DNA of 64,000 nt, from contig NZ_JBHUWD010000001.1 of NCBI RefSeq assembly GCF_042670205.1, positions 124,001 to 188,000 on the forward strand. The letters are read 5' to 3'. The translations under genes were made by a program, and so were the position numbers. The notes beneath the pieces are model-generated. The model was not told the origin of the DNA, did no database searches, and worked only from the letters and a program-made list of their open reading frames with translations. The DNA is from Luteimicrobium sp042670205 (GTDB lineage Bacteria; Actinomycetota; Actinomycetes; Actinomycetales; Cellulomonadaceae). Of this stretch, positions 8,122-19,887 are shown one piece after another; within the stretch, counting starts at the first letter, position 1, and each line of letters opens with the position of its first letter.

Positions 8122-8829
8122 GGGGCTCTCCAAGAACGTCGGGAGGGTGCGTCCCCAGCAACGCCAGGGATCGCGGTCGTACACGTCTGTTGCTCCGGGA
8201 CTCGCGTCGTGCTTGCCACACAACCGGGGCACGCGCGACGCGAAGTGAGTGCGCGGGCACGCCAAGAAAGCCCAGAACGGCTGTCCCACGCTACGTCACG
8301 ACCGGCTGGCGGGTCAAACGCGGCCTGGCGCGACCCGGCGCCAGCCCGCTCGGGGCCACCAGCACCGCCCCGCGTGCGGTCGACGGGTACGAGCGGCCGC
8401 CTCAGCGCATGCGCTGCCCCCAGCGTGCCAGAGCGAGAACGGACTCTGCCGACGGGTTCTTTCCACACCTGGGGACGACGAGGGGCGCAGCACCGCTCCG
8501 TCATCCACAGCTCCTGTGGGAATCTCCGTCTCCGCAGGTCCCGGGGCTGAGACAAGTCTGGACCGCAGCGGTGCGATCCCAGCGTTTGCACAACGTCCAT
8601 CCACCGTCCACCGTGGTGTGAACGACGTCACCCTGTTACCCACAAGCTGTGGACAACTATGTGGACAGCGATCCTCCGTGGCAGACTGAACCAGCCCCGC
8701 GAGCGGTCCGGCACGCCTGCCTCCGAGTCCGCGCCGGGGCCGTCGTCGACGGCATCACACGGGCGTCCTGCCTCGACGGAGGACTACCCAGCAGACCGCC
8801 ACCACCCGTCGTCCCGAAGGATCTCGACC
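8122..8829. promoter_or_regulatory. rpmH-dnaA divergent intergenic region with DnaA boxes
   Basis: This 708-bp region must hold the divergent promoters of rpmH and dnaA. No gene is recognisable in it. DnaA-box-like 9-mers cluster towards dnaA: TCATCCACA at 8501-8509, TTACCCACA at 8636-8644, the complement of the actinobacterial consensus TTGTCCACA at 8648-8656 (exact), and a one-mismatch copy at 8660-8668. The last three boxes lie within 33 bp, about 160 bp before the dnaA start. This suggests DnaA autoregulation or an accessory origin element. Confidence 0.75.
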
Positions 8830-10362
8830 GTGCCCAACGAGCCAGCCACCATCGCCGCGGTCTGGTCCGCAGCACGAGCACAGCTCGAGAGCGACCCGGA
8901 CGTCACGCCTCGCCAGCGGGGGTACGTCCGGCTGGTGGCCCCCCTCGCGCACATCGACGACACGGTCTTCCTCAAGGTCTCGGACGAGCCCATCCGCTCC
9001 TTCATCGAAACCAACCTCCGCGCCGACCTCGTCGGGGCCTTGGCCGGCGTCCTCGGGTACGAACCCAAGCTCGCCATCTCGGTCGACCCCGACCTGCAGA
9101 TCGACGACGCCGACGTCGAGCCGTTCGTCCGCCAGGCTGCCACCTCGGCCGCGGGTGCGGCCACGGCCCGCCCCGGTGTCGAGGAGGACGCCGACCGCGC
9201 GCCGCTCGCCGGGACGCACGCCGCCTTCGGCACCACGGTCCCGCTGCCCGACGCCGGCGCGCCGGGCGGGATGCGGGCGGCGCAGCACGCGCCTCGCCAC
9301 GCCGAGCCGTCCGCGCCGCTCGGCGAGAACAGCCGGCTCAACCCGAAGTACCTGTTCGAGACGTTCGTCATCGGCGCGTCCAACCGGTTCGCGCACGCGG
9401 CCGCGGTCGCGGTCGCGGAGGCTCCGGCGAAGGCGTACAACCCGCTCTTCATCTACGGCGACTCGGGCCTCGGCAAGACCCACCTGCTCCATGCGATCGG
9501 CCACTACGCCCAGAGCCTCTACCCGAACGTCCGGGTGCGGTACGTGAACTCGGAGGAGTTCACCAACGACTTCATCAACTCGATCGGAGAGGGCAAGGCG
9601 GGGGCGTTCCAGCGGCGCTACCGCGACGTCGACGTCCTCCTCATCGACGACATCCAGTTCCTGCAGGGCAAGGAACAGACGATGGAGGAGTTCTTCCACA
9701 CGTTCAACGCGCTGCACAACGCAAACAAGCAGGTCGTGATCACCTCCGACCTGCCGCCCAAGCAGCTCAACGGCTTCGAGGACCGCCTGCGGTCCCGGTT
9801 CGAGTGGGGCCTCATCACGGACGTCCAGCCGCCGGACCTCGAGACCCGCATCGCGATCCTGCGCAAGAAGGCGCTCCAGGAGCGCCTGGACGCCCCGGAC
9901 GACGTGCTCGAGTACATCGCGAGCCGGATCTCGACGAACATCCGCGAGCTCGAGGGCGCCCTGATCCGCGTCACGGCGTTCGCGAACCTCAACCGCCAGC
10001 CGGTCGACCAGTCGTTGGCCGAGATCGTCCTCAAGGACCTCATCACGGACGACGACGCCGGCGAGATCACCGCCGCGAGCGTGATCGCGCAGACGGCCGC
10101 GTACTTCGGTCTGACGATCGACGACCTGTGCGGCAGCTCGCGCTCGCGCGTGCTCGTGACCGCCCGGCAGATCGCCATGTACCTGTGCCGCGAGCTGACG
10201 GACCTGTCGCTGCCGAAGATCGGCCAGCAGTTCGGGGGCCGCGACCACACCACGGTCATGCACGCGAACCGCAAGATCAGCGAGCAGATGGCCGAGCGTC
10301 GCTCGATCTACAACCAGGTCACGGAGCTGACGAGCCGGATCAAGCAGCAGCATCGCGGCTGA
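8830..10362 (+). CDS. dnaA: Chromosomal replication initiator DnaA
   Basis: DnaA binds 9-mer boxes at oriC, melts the origin and loads the replicative helicase. The start GTG 8830 (VPNEPATIAAVW) follows GAAGGAT and gives 510 aa. Translation upstream of it is proline-rich noise. Domain I covers about residues 1-90, followed by a variable linker. The AAA+ ATPase has Walker A GDSGLGKT near residue 210 and Walker B DVLLIDDIQFLQGKE near 268. Domain IV carries the box-binding signature DHTTVMHANRKI near residue 472. DnaA boxes lie on both sides of the gene. Confidence 0.98.
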   Translation: MPNEPATIAAVWSAARAQLESDPDVTPRQRGYVRLVAPLAHIDDTVFLKVSDEPIRSFIETNLRADLVGALAGVLGYEPKLAISVDPDLQIDDADVEPFVRQAATSAAGAATARPGVEEDADRAPLAGTHAAFGTTVPLPDAGAPGGMRAAQHAPRHAEPSAPLGENSRLNPKYLFETFVIGASNRFAHAAAVAVAEAPAKAYNPLFIYGDSGLGKTHLLHAIGHYAQSLYPNVRVRYVNSEEFTNDFINSIGEGKAGAFQRRYRDVDVLLIDDIQFLQGKEQTMEEFFHTFNALHNANKQVVITSDLPPKQLNGFEDRLRSRFEWGLITDVQPPDLETRIAILRKKALQERLDAPDDVLEYIASRISTNIRELEGALIRVTAFANLNRQPVDQSLAEIVLKDLITDDDAGEITAASVIAQTAAYFGLTIDDLCGSSRSRVLVTARQIAMYLCRELTDLSLPKIGQQFGGRDHTTVMHANRKISEQMAERRSIYNQVTELTSRIKQQHRG

Positions 10363-10780
10363 CGAACGTTTTGCCCGCTTCGACGTTGTTCACACTTGTG
10401 CACAAGCCTGTGGATGAATGTGGACGGCGGTCCGTGAGCCTGTGGACCGGCGGCCGGCGGCGGTGGACGCGATGTGTGCACGGATCGGACGTCCACATCG
10501 GGCGCGACTTGTCGACATCCGATCCCCCACGATGTCCACAGGGGTGGAGAACCTCTGACCTGCGGCGAGACACGTCTTCCACAGTCTGCACAAGGGCTAT
10601 GACGACGACGAGACCTATCTCCGAGGGGCCGCCACGCGCCGTCAGAGCGTGCGGTGGTCCCGGGCGCACGGCTCGGCTGACGGTGTCGGTCCTGTCGCGT
10701 AGGGTGCTTCCAGGAATGGCGCGCTCGTACCGCACCCGGTCGGCGCCACAGAGCAGGGCTGGCACCGAAGAGGGAGTGGC
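10363..10780. other. oriC: Putative oriC: dnaA-dnaN intergenic DnaA-box cluster
   Basis: This 418-bp gap between dnaA and dnaN is the usual origin position in actinobacteria. Exact or one-to-two-mismatch DnaA boxes include TTGTTCACA 10386-10394, the self-complementary TTGTGCACAA 10396-10405, TGTGGATGA 10409-10417, TGTGGACGG 10419-10427, TGTGGACCG 10441-10449, ACGTCCACA 10489-10497, TTGTCGACA 10509-10517 and ATGTCCACA 10532-10540. They point in both directions. No gene is present. The dnaN promoter must lie in the right half. Confidence 0.85.
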
Positions 10781-11911
10781 ATGAAGTTCCGGGTCGAGCG
10801 TGACGTCCTCGCCGAAGCCGTCACGTGGACCGCGCGCACGCTGCCCACGCGTCCTCCGGCGCCCGTCCTCGCGGGCGTCCTGCTCGACGCCGACGCCAGC
10901 GGTGTCCTCGGCCTCGCGAGCTTCGACTACGAGGTCTCCGCACGCTCCCAGGTCCCCGCGGACGTCGCCGAGGCAGGACGTGCGCTCGTCTCGGGTCGGC
11001 TCCTCGCCGAGATCTCGCGCTCGCTGCCGGACAAGCCGGTCGACGTCGCGCTCGAGGGCTCGAAGATCACGATGACCTGCGGTGCGAGCCGGTTCACGCT
11101 CCTCACCATGCCCGTCGAGGACTACCCCGCGCTCCCCGCGATGCCGGAGACCTCGGGCTCGGTGTCCGGCGAGGACCTCACGCACGCGGTCGCGCAGGTC
11201 AGCGTCGCCGCCAGCCGGGACGACACGCTCCCCCTCCTCACCGGCGTGCGCGTCGAGATCGAGGGCGAGAAGGTCACGCTGCTCGCGACCGACCGGTACC
11301 GGCTGGCGCTCAAGGAGCTGACCTGGAAGCCGGCGTGGCCCGACTTCTCGACCGTCGCGCTGGTCCGTGCCCGCACGCTCTCCGACGTCGCGAAGTCGCT
11401 CGGCGCCTCCGGCGACGTCGACGTGGCCCTGTCCACGGGGCAGGGCGTCGACCTCATCGGCTTCGAGGCCGGCGGCCGCCGGACGACGTCGCTCCTGGTC
11501 GACGGTGACTACCCGCCCGTGCGGCGGCTGTTCCCCGACGAGACCCCGATCCACGCGGTGGTCGCGACCCAGCCGCTGATCGACGCCGCGAAGCGCGTCG
11601 CGCTGGTCGCGGAGCGCAACACCGCGATCCGGCTGTCGTTCACCGACGGCCAGGTCGTCCTGGACGCGGGCCAGGGCGACGACGCGCAGGCGTCGGAGGC
11701 GCTCGAGGCCAAGCTCGAGGGCGACGACATCTCGGTCGCCTTCAACCCCCAGTTCCTCCTCGACGGCCTGGGTGCCCTGGGCGCCGACTTCGTGCGCTTC
11801 GGTTTCACGCACCCGAACAAGCCCGTCGAGTTCACCGGCCAGGACTCGCTCGACGGTGTCGAGCGTTCCGACTACCGGTACCTCCTCGTCCCGATCCGCT
11901 TCGCGAGCTGA
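10781..11911 (+). CDS. dnaN: DNA polymerase III beta sliding clamp
   Basis: The beta clamp encircles DNA and tethers polymerase III and repair factors. The 376-aa protein has the three-fold clamp architecture. It begins MKFRVERDVLAEAVTWTARTLP, contains AGVLLDADASGVLGLASFDYEVSA in domain 1 and ends YRYLLVPIRFAS, matching the conserved peptide-binding-pocket C-terminus. The ATG follows GAGGGAG. It lies after oriC and starts the dnaN-gnd-recF-dciA-gyrB series. Confidence 0.97.
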   Translation: MKFRVERDVLAEAVTWTARTLPTRPPAPVLAGVLLDADASGVLGLASFDYEVSARSQVPADVAEAGRALVSGRLLAEISRSLPDKPVDVALEGSKITMTCGASRFTLLTMPVEDYPALPAMPETSGSVSGEDLTHAVAQVSVAASRDDTLPLLTGVRVEIEGEKVTLLATDRYRLALKELTWKPAWPDFSTVALVRARTLSDVAKSLGASGDVDVALSTGQGVDLIGFEAGGRRTTSLLVDGDYPPVRRLFPDETPIHAVVATQPLIDAAKRVALVAERNTAIRLSFTDGQVVLDAGQGDDAQASEALEAKLEGDDISVAFNPQFLLDGLGALGADFVRFGFTHPNKPVEFTGQDSLDGVERSDYRYLLVPIRFAS

Positions 11912-11996
11912 CCGCGCGTCCGCGGACGGGGCGAACGGACCACCGACCTTCATCAGCACGCCCGGACCGACGAGCCCGAGCAGGAACGGAGCGACC

Positions 11997-12899
11997 ATGG
12001 AACCCGTCCGCCACCTCGGACTCGTCGGGCTCGGCCGGATGGGTGCGGGCATGCGCGAGCGGCTGCGCCGCGCCGGCCTGACCGTCACGGGCTACGACCG
12101 CAACCCCGACGTGTCCGACGTCGCGTCGCTCACGGACCTCGTCGCGGCTCTTCCCGAGGGCGGCCGGGCGGTCTGGGTCATGGTCCCCGCAGGAGCCGTC
12201 ACGCAGGGCGTCATCGACGAGCTCGCCGGCCTCCTGGGCCCGGGTGACGTCGTCGTCGACGGCGGGAACTCGCGCTACACGGACGACCAGCTCCACGCGG
12301 CGGCCCTGGCCGAGCACGGGATCGGGTACGTCGACGTCGGCGTGTCGGGCGGCGTGTGGGGCCTGCAGAACGGCTACGCGCTCATGGCCGGTGGGGACGC
12401 GAAGCACGTCGAGGCGCTCCTGCCGGTGTTCGACGCGCTGCGTCCCGAGGGGCCGCGCGAGGAGAGCTTCGTGCACGCCGGCGAGGTCGGCGCGGGCCAC
12501 TACGCGAAGATGGTCCACAACGGCATCGAGTACGGCGTCATGCAGGCCTATGCCGAGGGTTACGAGCTGCTCGAGGCCAAGGACATCGTCACCAACGTGC
12601 CCGGCACGTTGCGCGCGTGGAGCCGCGGCACGGTGATCCGTTCCTGGCTGCTCGACCTCTTGGTCAAAGCCCTCGAGGAGGACCCGGACCTCGCTGCCAT
12701 CGACGACTGGGTCGACGACTCGGGTGAAGGTCGGTGGACCGTCGACGAGGCAATCGAGAACGCCGTCCCGCTCCCCGTGATCACGGCCGCGCTGTTCGCC
12801 CGGTTCGCCTCGCGACAGCCCGACTCCCCCGCGCTCAAGGCGGTCGCGGCCCTCCGCCAGCAGTTCGGCGGCCACGCGGTGAAGCCCGCGGGCTCGTGA
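11997..12899 (+). CDS. gnd: 6-phosphogluconate dehydrogenase, short (GndA-like) type
   Basis: Oxidative decarboxylation of 6-phosphogluconate to ribulose-5-phosphate with NAD(P), in the pentose phosphate pathway. The 300-aa product has the Rossmann motif GLVGLGRMGAGM near residues 8-19 and the signatures DGGNSRYTDDQLH, VGVSGGVWGLQNGY and KMVHNGIEYGVMQAYAEGYELL. At about 300 residues it belongs to the short family, not the 470-residue Gnd. I chose ATG 11997; an upstream extension of the frame only overlaps dnaN. Its position between dnaN and recF is characteristic of many actinobacteria. Confidence 0.94.
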   Translation: MEPVRHLGLVGLGRMGAGMRERLRRAGLTVTGYDRNPDVSDVASLTDLVAALPEGGRAVWVMVPAGAVTQGVIDELAGLLGPGDVVVDGGNSRYTDDQLHAAALAEHGIGYVDVGVSGGVWGLQNGYALMAGGDAKHVEALLPVFDALRPEGPREESFVHAGEVGAGHYAKMVHNGIEYGVMQAYAEGYELLEAKDIVTNVPGTLRAWSRGTVIRSWLLDLLVKALEEDPDLAAIDDWVDDSGEGRWTVDEAIENAVPLPVITAALFARFASRQPDSPALKAVAALRQQFGGHAVKPAGS

Positions 12900-12981
12900 C
12901 CTGCGCGTCCGCGGCGACCTCGGGGACGCCGTCCGCCCTCGTCCCGCCCGCTTCCCCGCCCCGACGACGACGCAGCACGTC

Positions 12982-14238
12982 ATGTACGTCTCCCACCTCT
13001 CCCTGACGGACTTCCGGTCGTACCCGTCGGTCGACCTCGAGCTCGAGCCCGGCGTCAACGCGTTCGTGGGCCCGAACGGCCAGGGCAAGACGAACCTCGT
13101 CGAGGCGGTCGGCTACCTGGCGACCCTGCGCAGCCACCGGGCGCCGACGGACGCCGCGTTGATCCGCGCCGGGGCGAGCCGCGCCGTCGTCCGTGCCCGG
13201 GTGGTGCGGGGCGACCGGGCGAGCACCATCGACCTCGAGCTGGTGCCCGGGAAGGCGAACCGGGCGCGGATCAACCGTGCCCCGGTGCCGCGACCGCGCG
13301 ACGTGCTCGGGCTGGTCCGCACGGTCGTGTTCGCCCCGGAGGACCTCGCCCTCGTCAAGGGCGATCCCGACGGTCGACGACGGTTCCTCGACGACCTGAC
13401 CGTCCTCCTCGTGCCCCGGATGGCGGGCGTCCTGCAGGACTACGAGCGGACGGTGCGGCAGCGGTCGGCGCTGCTGAAGTCGGCGGGATCGGCACGGTTC
13501 GGCCGCGGTCGGGGCCGGACCGCTCCCCCGCCACCCGAGGACGGTGAGGCGCCGTCGTCCGAGCTGTCGACCCTCGACGTGTGGGACGCGAAGCTTGCGG
13601 GGCTGGGCGGCCAGATCGTCGCGCTGCGGGCACGTCTCGTGGCCGCCCTCACGCCGTACGTCCACGACGCCTACGAGGCCGTGAGCGCCGGCCAGGGGGC
13701 CGCAGCGACCACGTACCGCCCGTCGCCCGGGCTCCCGGACGAGGGTGCCATCCCGAGCCCCGCCGACGCGGAGGCCGCGCTCCTCGCCGCCATGGCCGAG
13801 CTGCGCCCCAGGGAGCTCGAACGCGGGGTGTGCCTCGTCGGTCCGCACCGCGACGACGTGGAGCTCCGCCTCGGCGACCTGCCGGCGAAGGGCTACGCGA
13901 GCCACGGTGAGTCGTGGTCGTTCGCGCTGGCGCTGCGGCTGGCGTCGTACCGCCTCCTCACGGCGGGACCGTCGACGCTGCCCGTCGGCCCGGGCGGCGG
14001 CGACGACGCGCCGTGGGCCGACCCGCTCGGTGCGGGCTGGGCCGAGGACAGCGAACCGGTGCTCGTGCTGGACGACGTGTTCGCCGAGCTCGACGCGCGC
14101 CGTCGGGACCGCCTGGCAGACCTCGTCGCCGATGCCCGGCAGGTCCTCATCACCGCGGCGGTCGCGGGAGACGTCCCGGCGAGCCTCGTGGGAGCGCGGT
14201 TCGACGTCCACCAGGGTGAGGTCACGCGTGTCCCGTGA
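12982..14238 (+). CDS. recF: RecF recombination/gap-repair ATPase
   Basis: RecF acts with RecO and RecR to load RecA at single-strand gaps. The 418-aa protein has Walker A GPNGQGKTN at residues 30-38, the signature region LVGPHRDDVELRL and Walker B VLVLDDVFAELDARRRDRL near the C-terminus, the ABC/SMC-like order expected for RecF. An insert rich in Gly, Pro and acidic residues (around 180-195) is variable. Its stop overlaps the start region of the following DUF721 gene by 11 bp. Confidence 0.97.
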   Translation: MYVSHLSLTDFRSYPSVDLELEPGVNAFVGPNGQGKTNLVEAVGYLATLRSHRAPTDAALIRAGASRAVVRARVVRGDRASTIDLELVPGKANRARINRAPVPRPRDVLGLVRTVVFAPEDLALVKGDPDGRRRFLDDLTVLLVPRMAGVLQDYERTVRQRSALLKSAGSARFGRGRGRTAPPPPEDGEAPSSELSTLDVWDAKLAGLGGQIVALRARLVAALTPYVHDAYEAVSAGQGAAATTYRPSPGLPDEGAIPSPADAEAALLAAMAELRPRELERGVCLVGPHRDDVELRLGDLPAKGYASHGESWSFALALRLASYRLLTAGPSTLPVGPGGGDDAPWADPLGAGWAEDSEPVLVLDDVFAELDARRRDRLADLVADARQVLITAAVAGDVPASLVGARFDVHQGEVTRVP

Positions 14239-14854
14239 CGAGCGGCGCCCGGACGTCCCCGATCCCGAGCCCTCGGGCCGGGACGGGCGCGGTCCCGCCG
14301 CGCCCGACGACGACGCGCAGCCCCGCGACCCGGCCCTCCCGGTCCACGAGGTCGCGGACGACCTCACTCCCCCGCACGAGGTCGCGCGCGAGGCGCTGGC
14401 GCGCGCCAAGCAGGCCGCGCGGGCCAAGGGGCTGCGTCCGGGCGTCGTCCGGCGCCCGCTCGTCGCGGACGGACCGCAGCGCGTCCACAACCCCGGGGGC
14501 CGCGACCCCCAGCTCGTGGCCGACGTGCTCGCGAACCTGCTCAAGGCCCGGGGGTGGGTCGAAGGCGTGTCGGTCGGGGGCGTCGTCGGGCGCTGGCCGG
14601 AGGTCGTGGGCGAGTCGGTCGCGGCGCACTGCGTGCCGGAGTCCTTCGACGACAAGGTGCTCGTCGTCCGGGCCGACTCGACGGCCTGGGCGACGCAGGT
14701 CGAGCTGCTGGCGCCGAGGCTCCTCGAGGCGTTGGCGCGGGAGGTCGGCGCGGGGGTGGTCGAGCAGGTGCGCGTGCTCGGTCCCGGGGGCCCGAGCTTC
14801 CGCCGCGGACGCCGTTCCGTGCAGGGCCGGGGGGCCCGTGACACGTGGGGTTGA
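14228..14854 (+). CDS. dciA: DUF721 protein, DciA-type helicase-loading factor
   Basis: DUF721 proteins of the DciA group are implicated in loading or activating the replicative helicase where DnaC/DnaI is absent. I chose GTG 14228 (VSRDERRPDV, 208 aa), which follows GGTGAGG and overlaps the recF end. A charged, disordered stretch (1-50) and a basic helix (AREALARAKQAARAKGLRPG) come first. The KH-like DUF721 core starts near residue 100 (DVLANLLKARGW...VVGRWPEVVGESVAAHC...LVVRADSTAWATQVELL) and ends in an Arg/Gly tail. The place between recF and gyrB matches the Mycobacterium tuberculosis gene with this role. Function is inferred from family and position. Confidence 0.88.
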   Translation: MSRDERRPDVPDPEPSGRDGRGPAAPDDDAQPRDPALPVHEVADDLTPPHEVAREALARAKQAARAKGLRPGVVRRPLVADGPQRVHNPGGRDPQLVADVLANLLKARGWVEGVSVGGVVGRWPEVVGESVAAHCVPESFDDKVLVVRADSTAWATQVELLAPRLLEALAREVGAGVVEQVRVLGPGGPSFRRGRRSVQGRGARDTWG

Positions 14855-14881
14855 GGGCCGCGTGGAGGTTGTGGAGATCGC

Positions 14882-15038
14882 TGTGGATAAGGGCCCGCTT
14901 CCGGGCGTTTCCAGCGATTCCCAGGTAGACTGTGTGGTGTACAGACGCGCGTGGGTCACCACCTCCGCCGCCGGCACCAGGCTGGTGAACGGCCGGCCCG
15001 AGTGTCACGAGCACGACAGGTGGTGACGTCCACGCGCG
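14882..15038 (+). promoter_or_regulatory. gyrB upstream region: DnaA box, putative -10 and large leader stem-loop
   Basis: A perfect DnaA box (complement of TTATCCACA) lies at 14882-14890 and a -10-like TAGACT at 14926-14931. Just downstream, CGCGCGTGGGTCACCACCT (14946-14964) pairs with 15018-15038, interrupted only by two extra bases. A smaller hairpin, CACCAG-G-CTGGTG, lies inside. The stem ends 9 bases before the ribosome-binding site used by GTG 15064, so it would form in the 5' leader of gyrB mRNA. The promoter call is a guess; the box and stem are read directly. Confidence 0.6.
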
Positions 15039-15063
15039 AGTCATGACGGGAGAGTTGTCGCAC

Positions 15064-17148
15064 GTGACGGAAACGACCGGTAACCCAGGTTCCGAGACGA
15101 CAGGTGGTTCGCCGGGCGGCACGTACGACGCCAGCGCCATCACCGTGCTGGAGGGTCTGGAGGCCGTCCGCAAGCGGCCGGGCATGTACATCGGCTCGAC
15201 GGGTGAACGGGGCCTGCACCACCTGGTGTACGAGGTGGTCGACAACTCCGTCGACGAGGCGCTGGCCGGCTACGCGGACCACATCGACGTGACGATCCTC
15301 CCCGACGGCGGCGTCCGCGTCGCCGACAACGGGCGCGGCATCCCGGTCGGGATGCACCCGACGCAGGGCAAGCCCACCGTCGAGGTCGTCATGACCATCC
15401 TCCACGCGGGCGGCAAGTTCGGCGGGGGCGGCTACGCCGTCTCCGGCGGTCTGCACGGCGTGGGCGTGTCCGTGGTCAACGCGCTCTCGACCCGCGTGCT
15501 CACGGAGGTCCGTCGCGAGGGCTACGTGTGGCGCCAGGAGTTCGCGGACGGCGGTACGCCGGTCACCGGGCTCGAGCGCGGCGAGGAGAACGACGAGACG
15601 GGCACCACCCAGACGTTCTGGGCCGACCCGACGATCTTCGAGACCACCGAGTACGACTTCGAGACGCTGCGGGCGCGCTTCCAGCAGATGGCCTTCCTCA
15701 ACAAGGGCCTGCGGATCTCGCTCACGGACGAGCGGACGCAGCACCACGACGTCCTGGCAGACGAGGTCGTGGGTGCGCCGGCGGCCGGAGACGACACGCC
15801 GCCCCAGGTCCCGGCCGACACCGTGACCACGACCGAGAGCGGCGCGATGACCGTGAGCTATCGGTACGACGGCGGTCTGACGGACTACGTGCGCCACCTC
15901 AACGCCGCGAAGCGTGTCGAGATCGTCAACCCGGAGATCATCGACTTCGAGTCCGAGGACACCGACAAGCACATCTCCGTCGAGATCGCGATGCAGTGGA
16001 CGACCGCGTACTCGGAGTCTGTGTTCACCTACGCCAACACCATCACGACCACCGAGGGCGGGACGCACGAGGAGGGCTTCCGTGCCGCGCTGACCTCGCT
16101 GATCAACCGGTACGCGAAGGACAAGGGCATCCTCAAGGAGAAGGACGACAACCTCACGGGTGACGACATCCGCGAGGGGCTGACGGCCGTCCTCTCGATC
16201 AAGCTCGGCGAGCCCCAGTTCGAGGGCCAGACCAAGACGAAGCTCGGGAACACCGAGGCCAAGACGTTCGTGCAGCGCGTCGTGAACGAGCAGCTCGGCG
16301 ACTGGCTCGACTCGCACCCGAACGAGGCGCGCGACATCATCCGCAAGGCCATCCAGGCGTCGGCGGCTCGTGTGGCGGCCCGCAAGGCGCGCGAGGCGAC
16401 GCGCCGCAAGGGCCTGCTCGAGTCGGGCGGCATGCCCGGCAAACTCAAGGACTGCCAGTCGAACCGCCCCGAGGACTGCGAGGTCTTCATCGTCGAGGGT
16501 GACTCGGCGGGCGGTTCCGCGGTGCGCGGGCGCAACCCGCACAACCAGGCGATCCTCCCCATCCGCGGCAAGATCCTCAACGTCGAGCGCGCGCGCCTCG
16601 ACAAGGCTCTCTCGAACCAGGAGGTCCAGGCGCTGATCACGGCCTTCGGGACCGGGATCGGTGAGGACTTCGACCTCGCGAAGCTGCGCTATCACAAGAT
16701 CGTGCTCATGGCTGATGCGGACGTCGACGGCAAGCACATCTGCACGCTCCTGCTGACGCTCCTGTTCCGCTACATGCGGCCCCTCATCGAGAACGGGCAC
16801 GTGTTCCTCGCGCAGCCGCCGCTGTACCGCATCAAGTGGTCGAACGCGGAGCACGACTACGTGTACAGCGACCGTGAGCGTGACGCGGTCGTCGCGGACG
16901 GCCAGGCCCACAACAAGCGCCTCCCCAAGGACAACGGGATCCAGCGCTACAAGGGTCTCGGGGAGATGGACTACACCGAGCTGTGGACGACGACGATGGA
17001 CCCGGAGCACCGCACCCTGCTCCAGGTCACGCTCGACGACGCGGCCGCGGCGGACGAGGTCTTCTCGGTCCTCATGGGCGAGGACGTGGAGTCGCGGCGC
17101 AGCTTCATCCAGCGCAACGCGAAGGACGTGAGGTTCCTGGACATCTGA
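15064..17148 (+). CDS. gyrB: DNA gyrase subunit B
   Basis: GyrB is the ATPase half of gyrase, which introduces negative supercoils. I favour GTG 15064 (VTETTGNPGSETTG, 694 aa) because GGGAGAG stands 9 nt before it. An in-frame ATG at 15043 has no ribosome-binding site and lies at the foot of the leader stem-loop. Signatures are LEAVRKRPGMYIG, VYEVVDNSVDEAL, GLHGVGVSVVNALS, the TOPRIM motifs VEGDSAGGSA and MADADVDGKHI, and RYKGLGEMDYTELW near the C-terminus. gyrA follows after 94 bp. Confidence 0.97.
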   Translation: MTETTGNPGSETTGGSPGGTYDASAITVLEGLEAVRKRPGMYIGSTGERGLHHLVYEVVDNSVDEALAGYADHIDVTILPDGGVRVADNGRGIPVGMHPTQGKPTVEVVMTILHAGGKFGGGGYAVSGGLHGVGVSVVNALSTRVLTEVRREGYVWRQEFADGGTPVTGLERGEENDETGTTQTFWADPTIFETTEYDFETLRARFQQMAFLNKGLRISLTDERTQHHDVLADEVVGAPAAGDDTPPQVPADTVTTTESGAMTVSYRYDGGLTDYVRHLNAAKRVEIVNPEIIDFESEDTDKHISVEIAMQWTTAYSESVFTYANTITTTEGGTHEEGFRAALTSLINRYAKDKGILKEKDDNLTGDDIREGLTAVLSIKLGEPQFEGQTKTKLGNTEAKTFVQRVVNEQLGDWLDSHPNEARDIIRKAIQASAARVAARKAREATRRKGLLESGGMPGKLKDCQSNRPEDCEVFIVEGDSAGGSAVRGRNPHNQAILPIRGKILNVERARLDKALSNQEVQALITAFGTGIGEDFDLAKLRYHKIVLMADADVDGKHICTLLLTLLFRYMRPLIENGHVFLAQPPLYRIKWSNAEHDYVYSDRERDAVVADGQAHNKRLPKDNGIQRYKGLGEMDYTELWTTTMDPEHRTLLQVTLDDAAAADEVFSVLMGEDVESRRSFIQRNAKDVRFLDI

Positions 17149-17156
17149 TCTCTGTC

Positions 17157-17201
17157 GTCTTGTACATGATCTCGACGCGATCGTCAGCCGATGTACAAGA
17201 C
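17157..17201. promoter_or_regulatory. Perfect 11-bp inverted repeat between gyrB and gyrA
   Basis: GTCTTGTACAT at 17157-17167 is mirrored exactly by ATGTACAAGAC at 17191-17201, with a 23-nt loop that contains a smaller GATC...GATC pairing. There is no T-run, so it is a poor classical terminator. It may be an mRNA-processing or attenuation hairpin, or an operator. It ends 41 bp before the gyrA start. Confidence 0.65.
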
Positions 17202-17242
17202 GCAGCAGTGCCCAGGCCCCACGAGGAGAACAGAGGAATTTC

Positions 17243-19882
<2,640 letters not shown>

Positions 19883-19887
19883 GCCGG

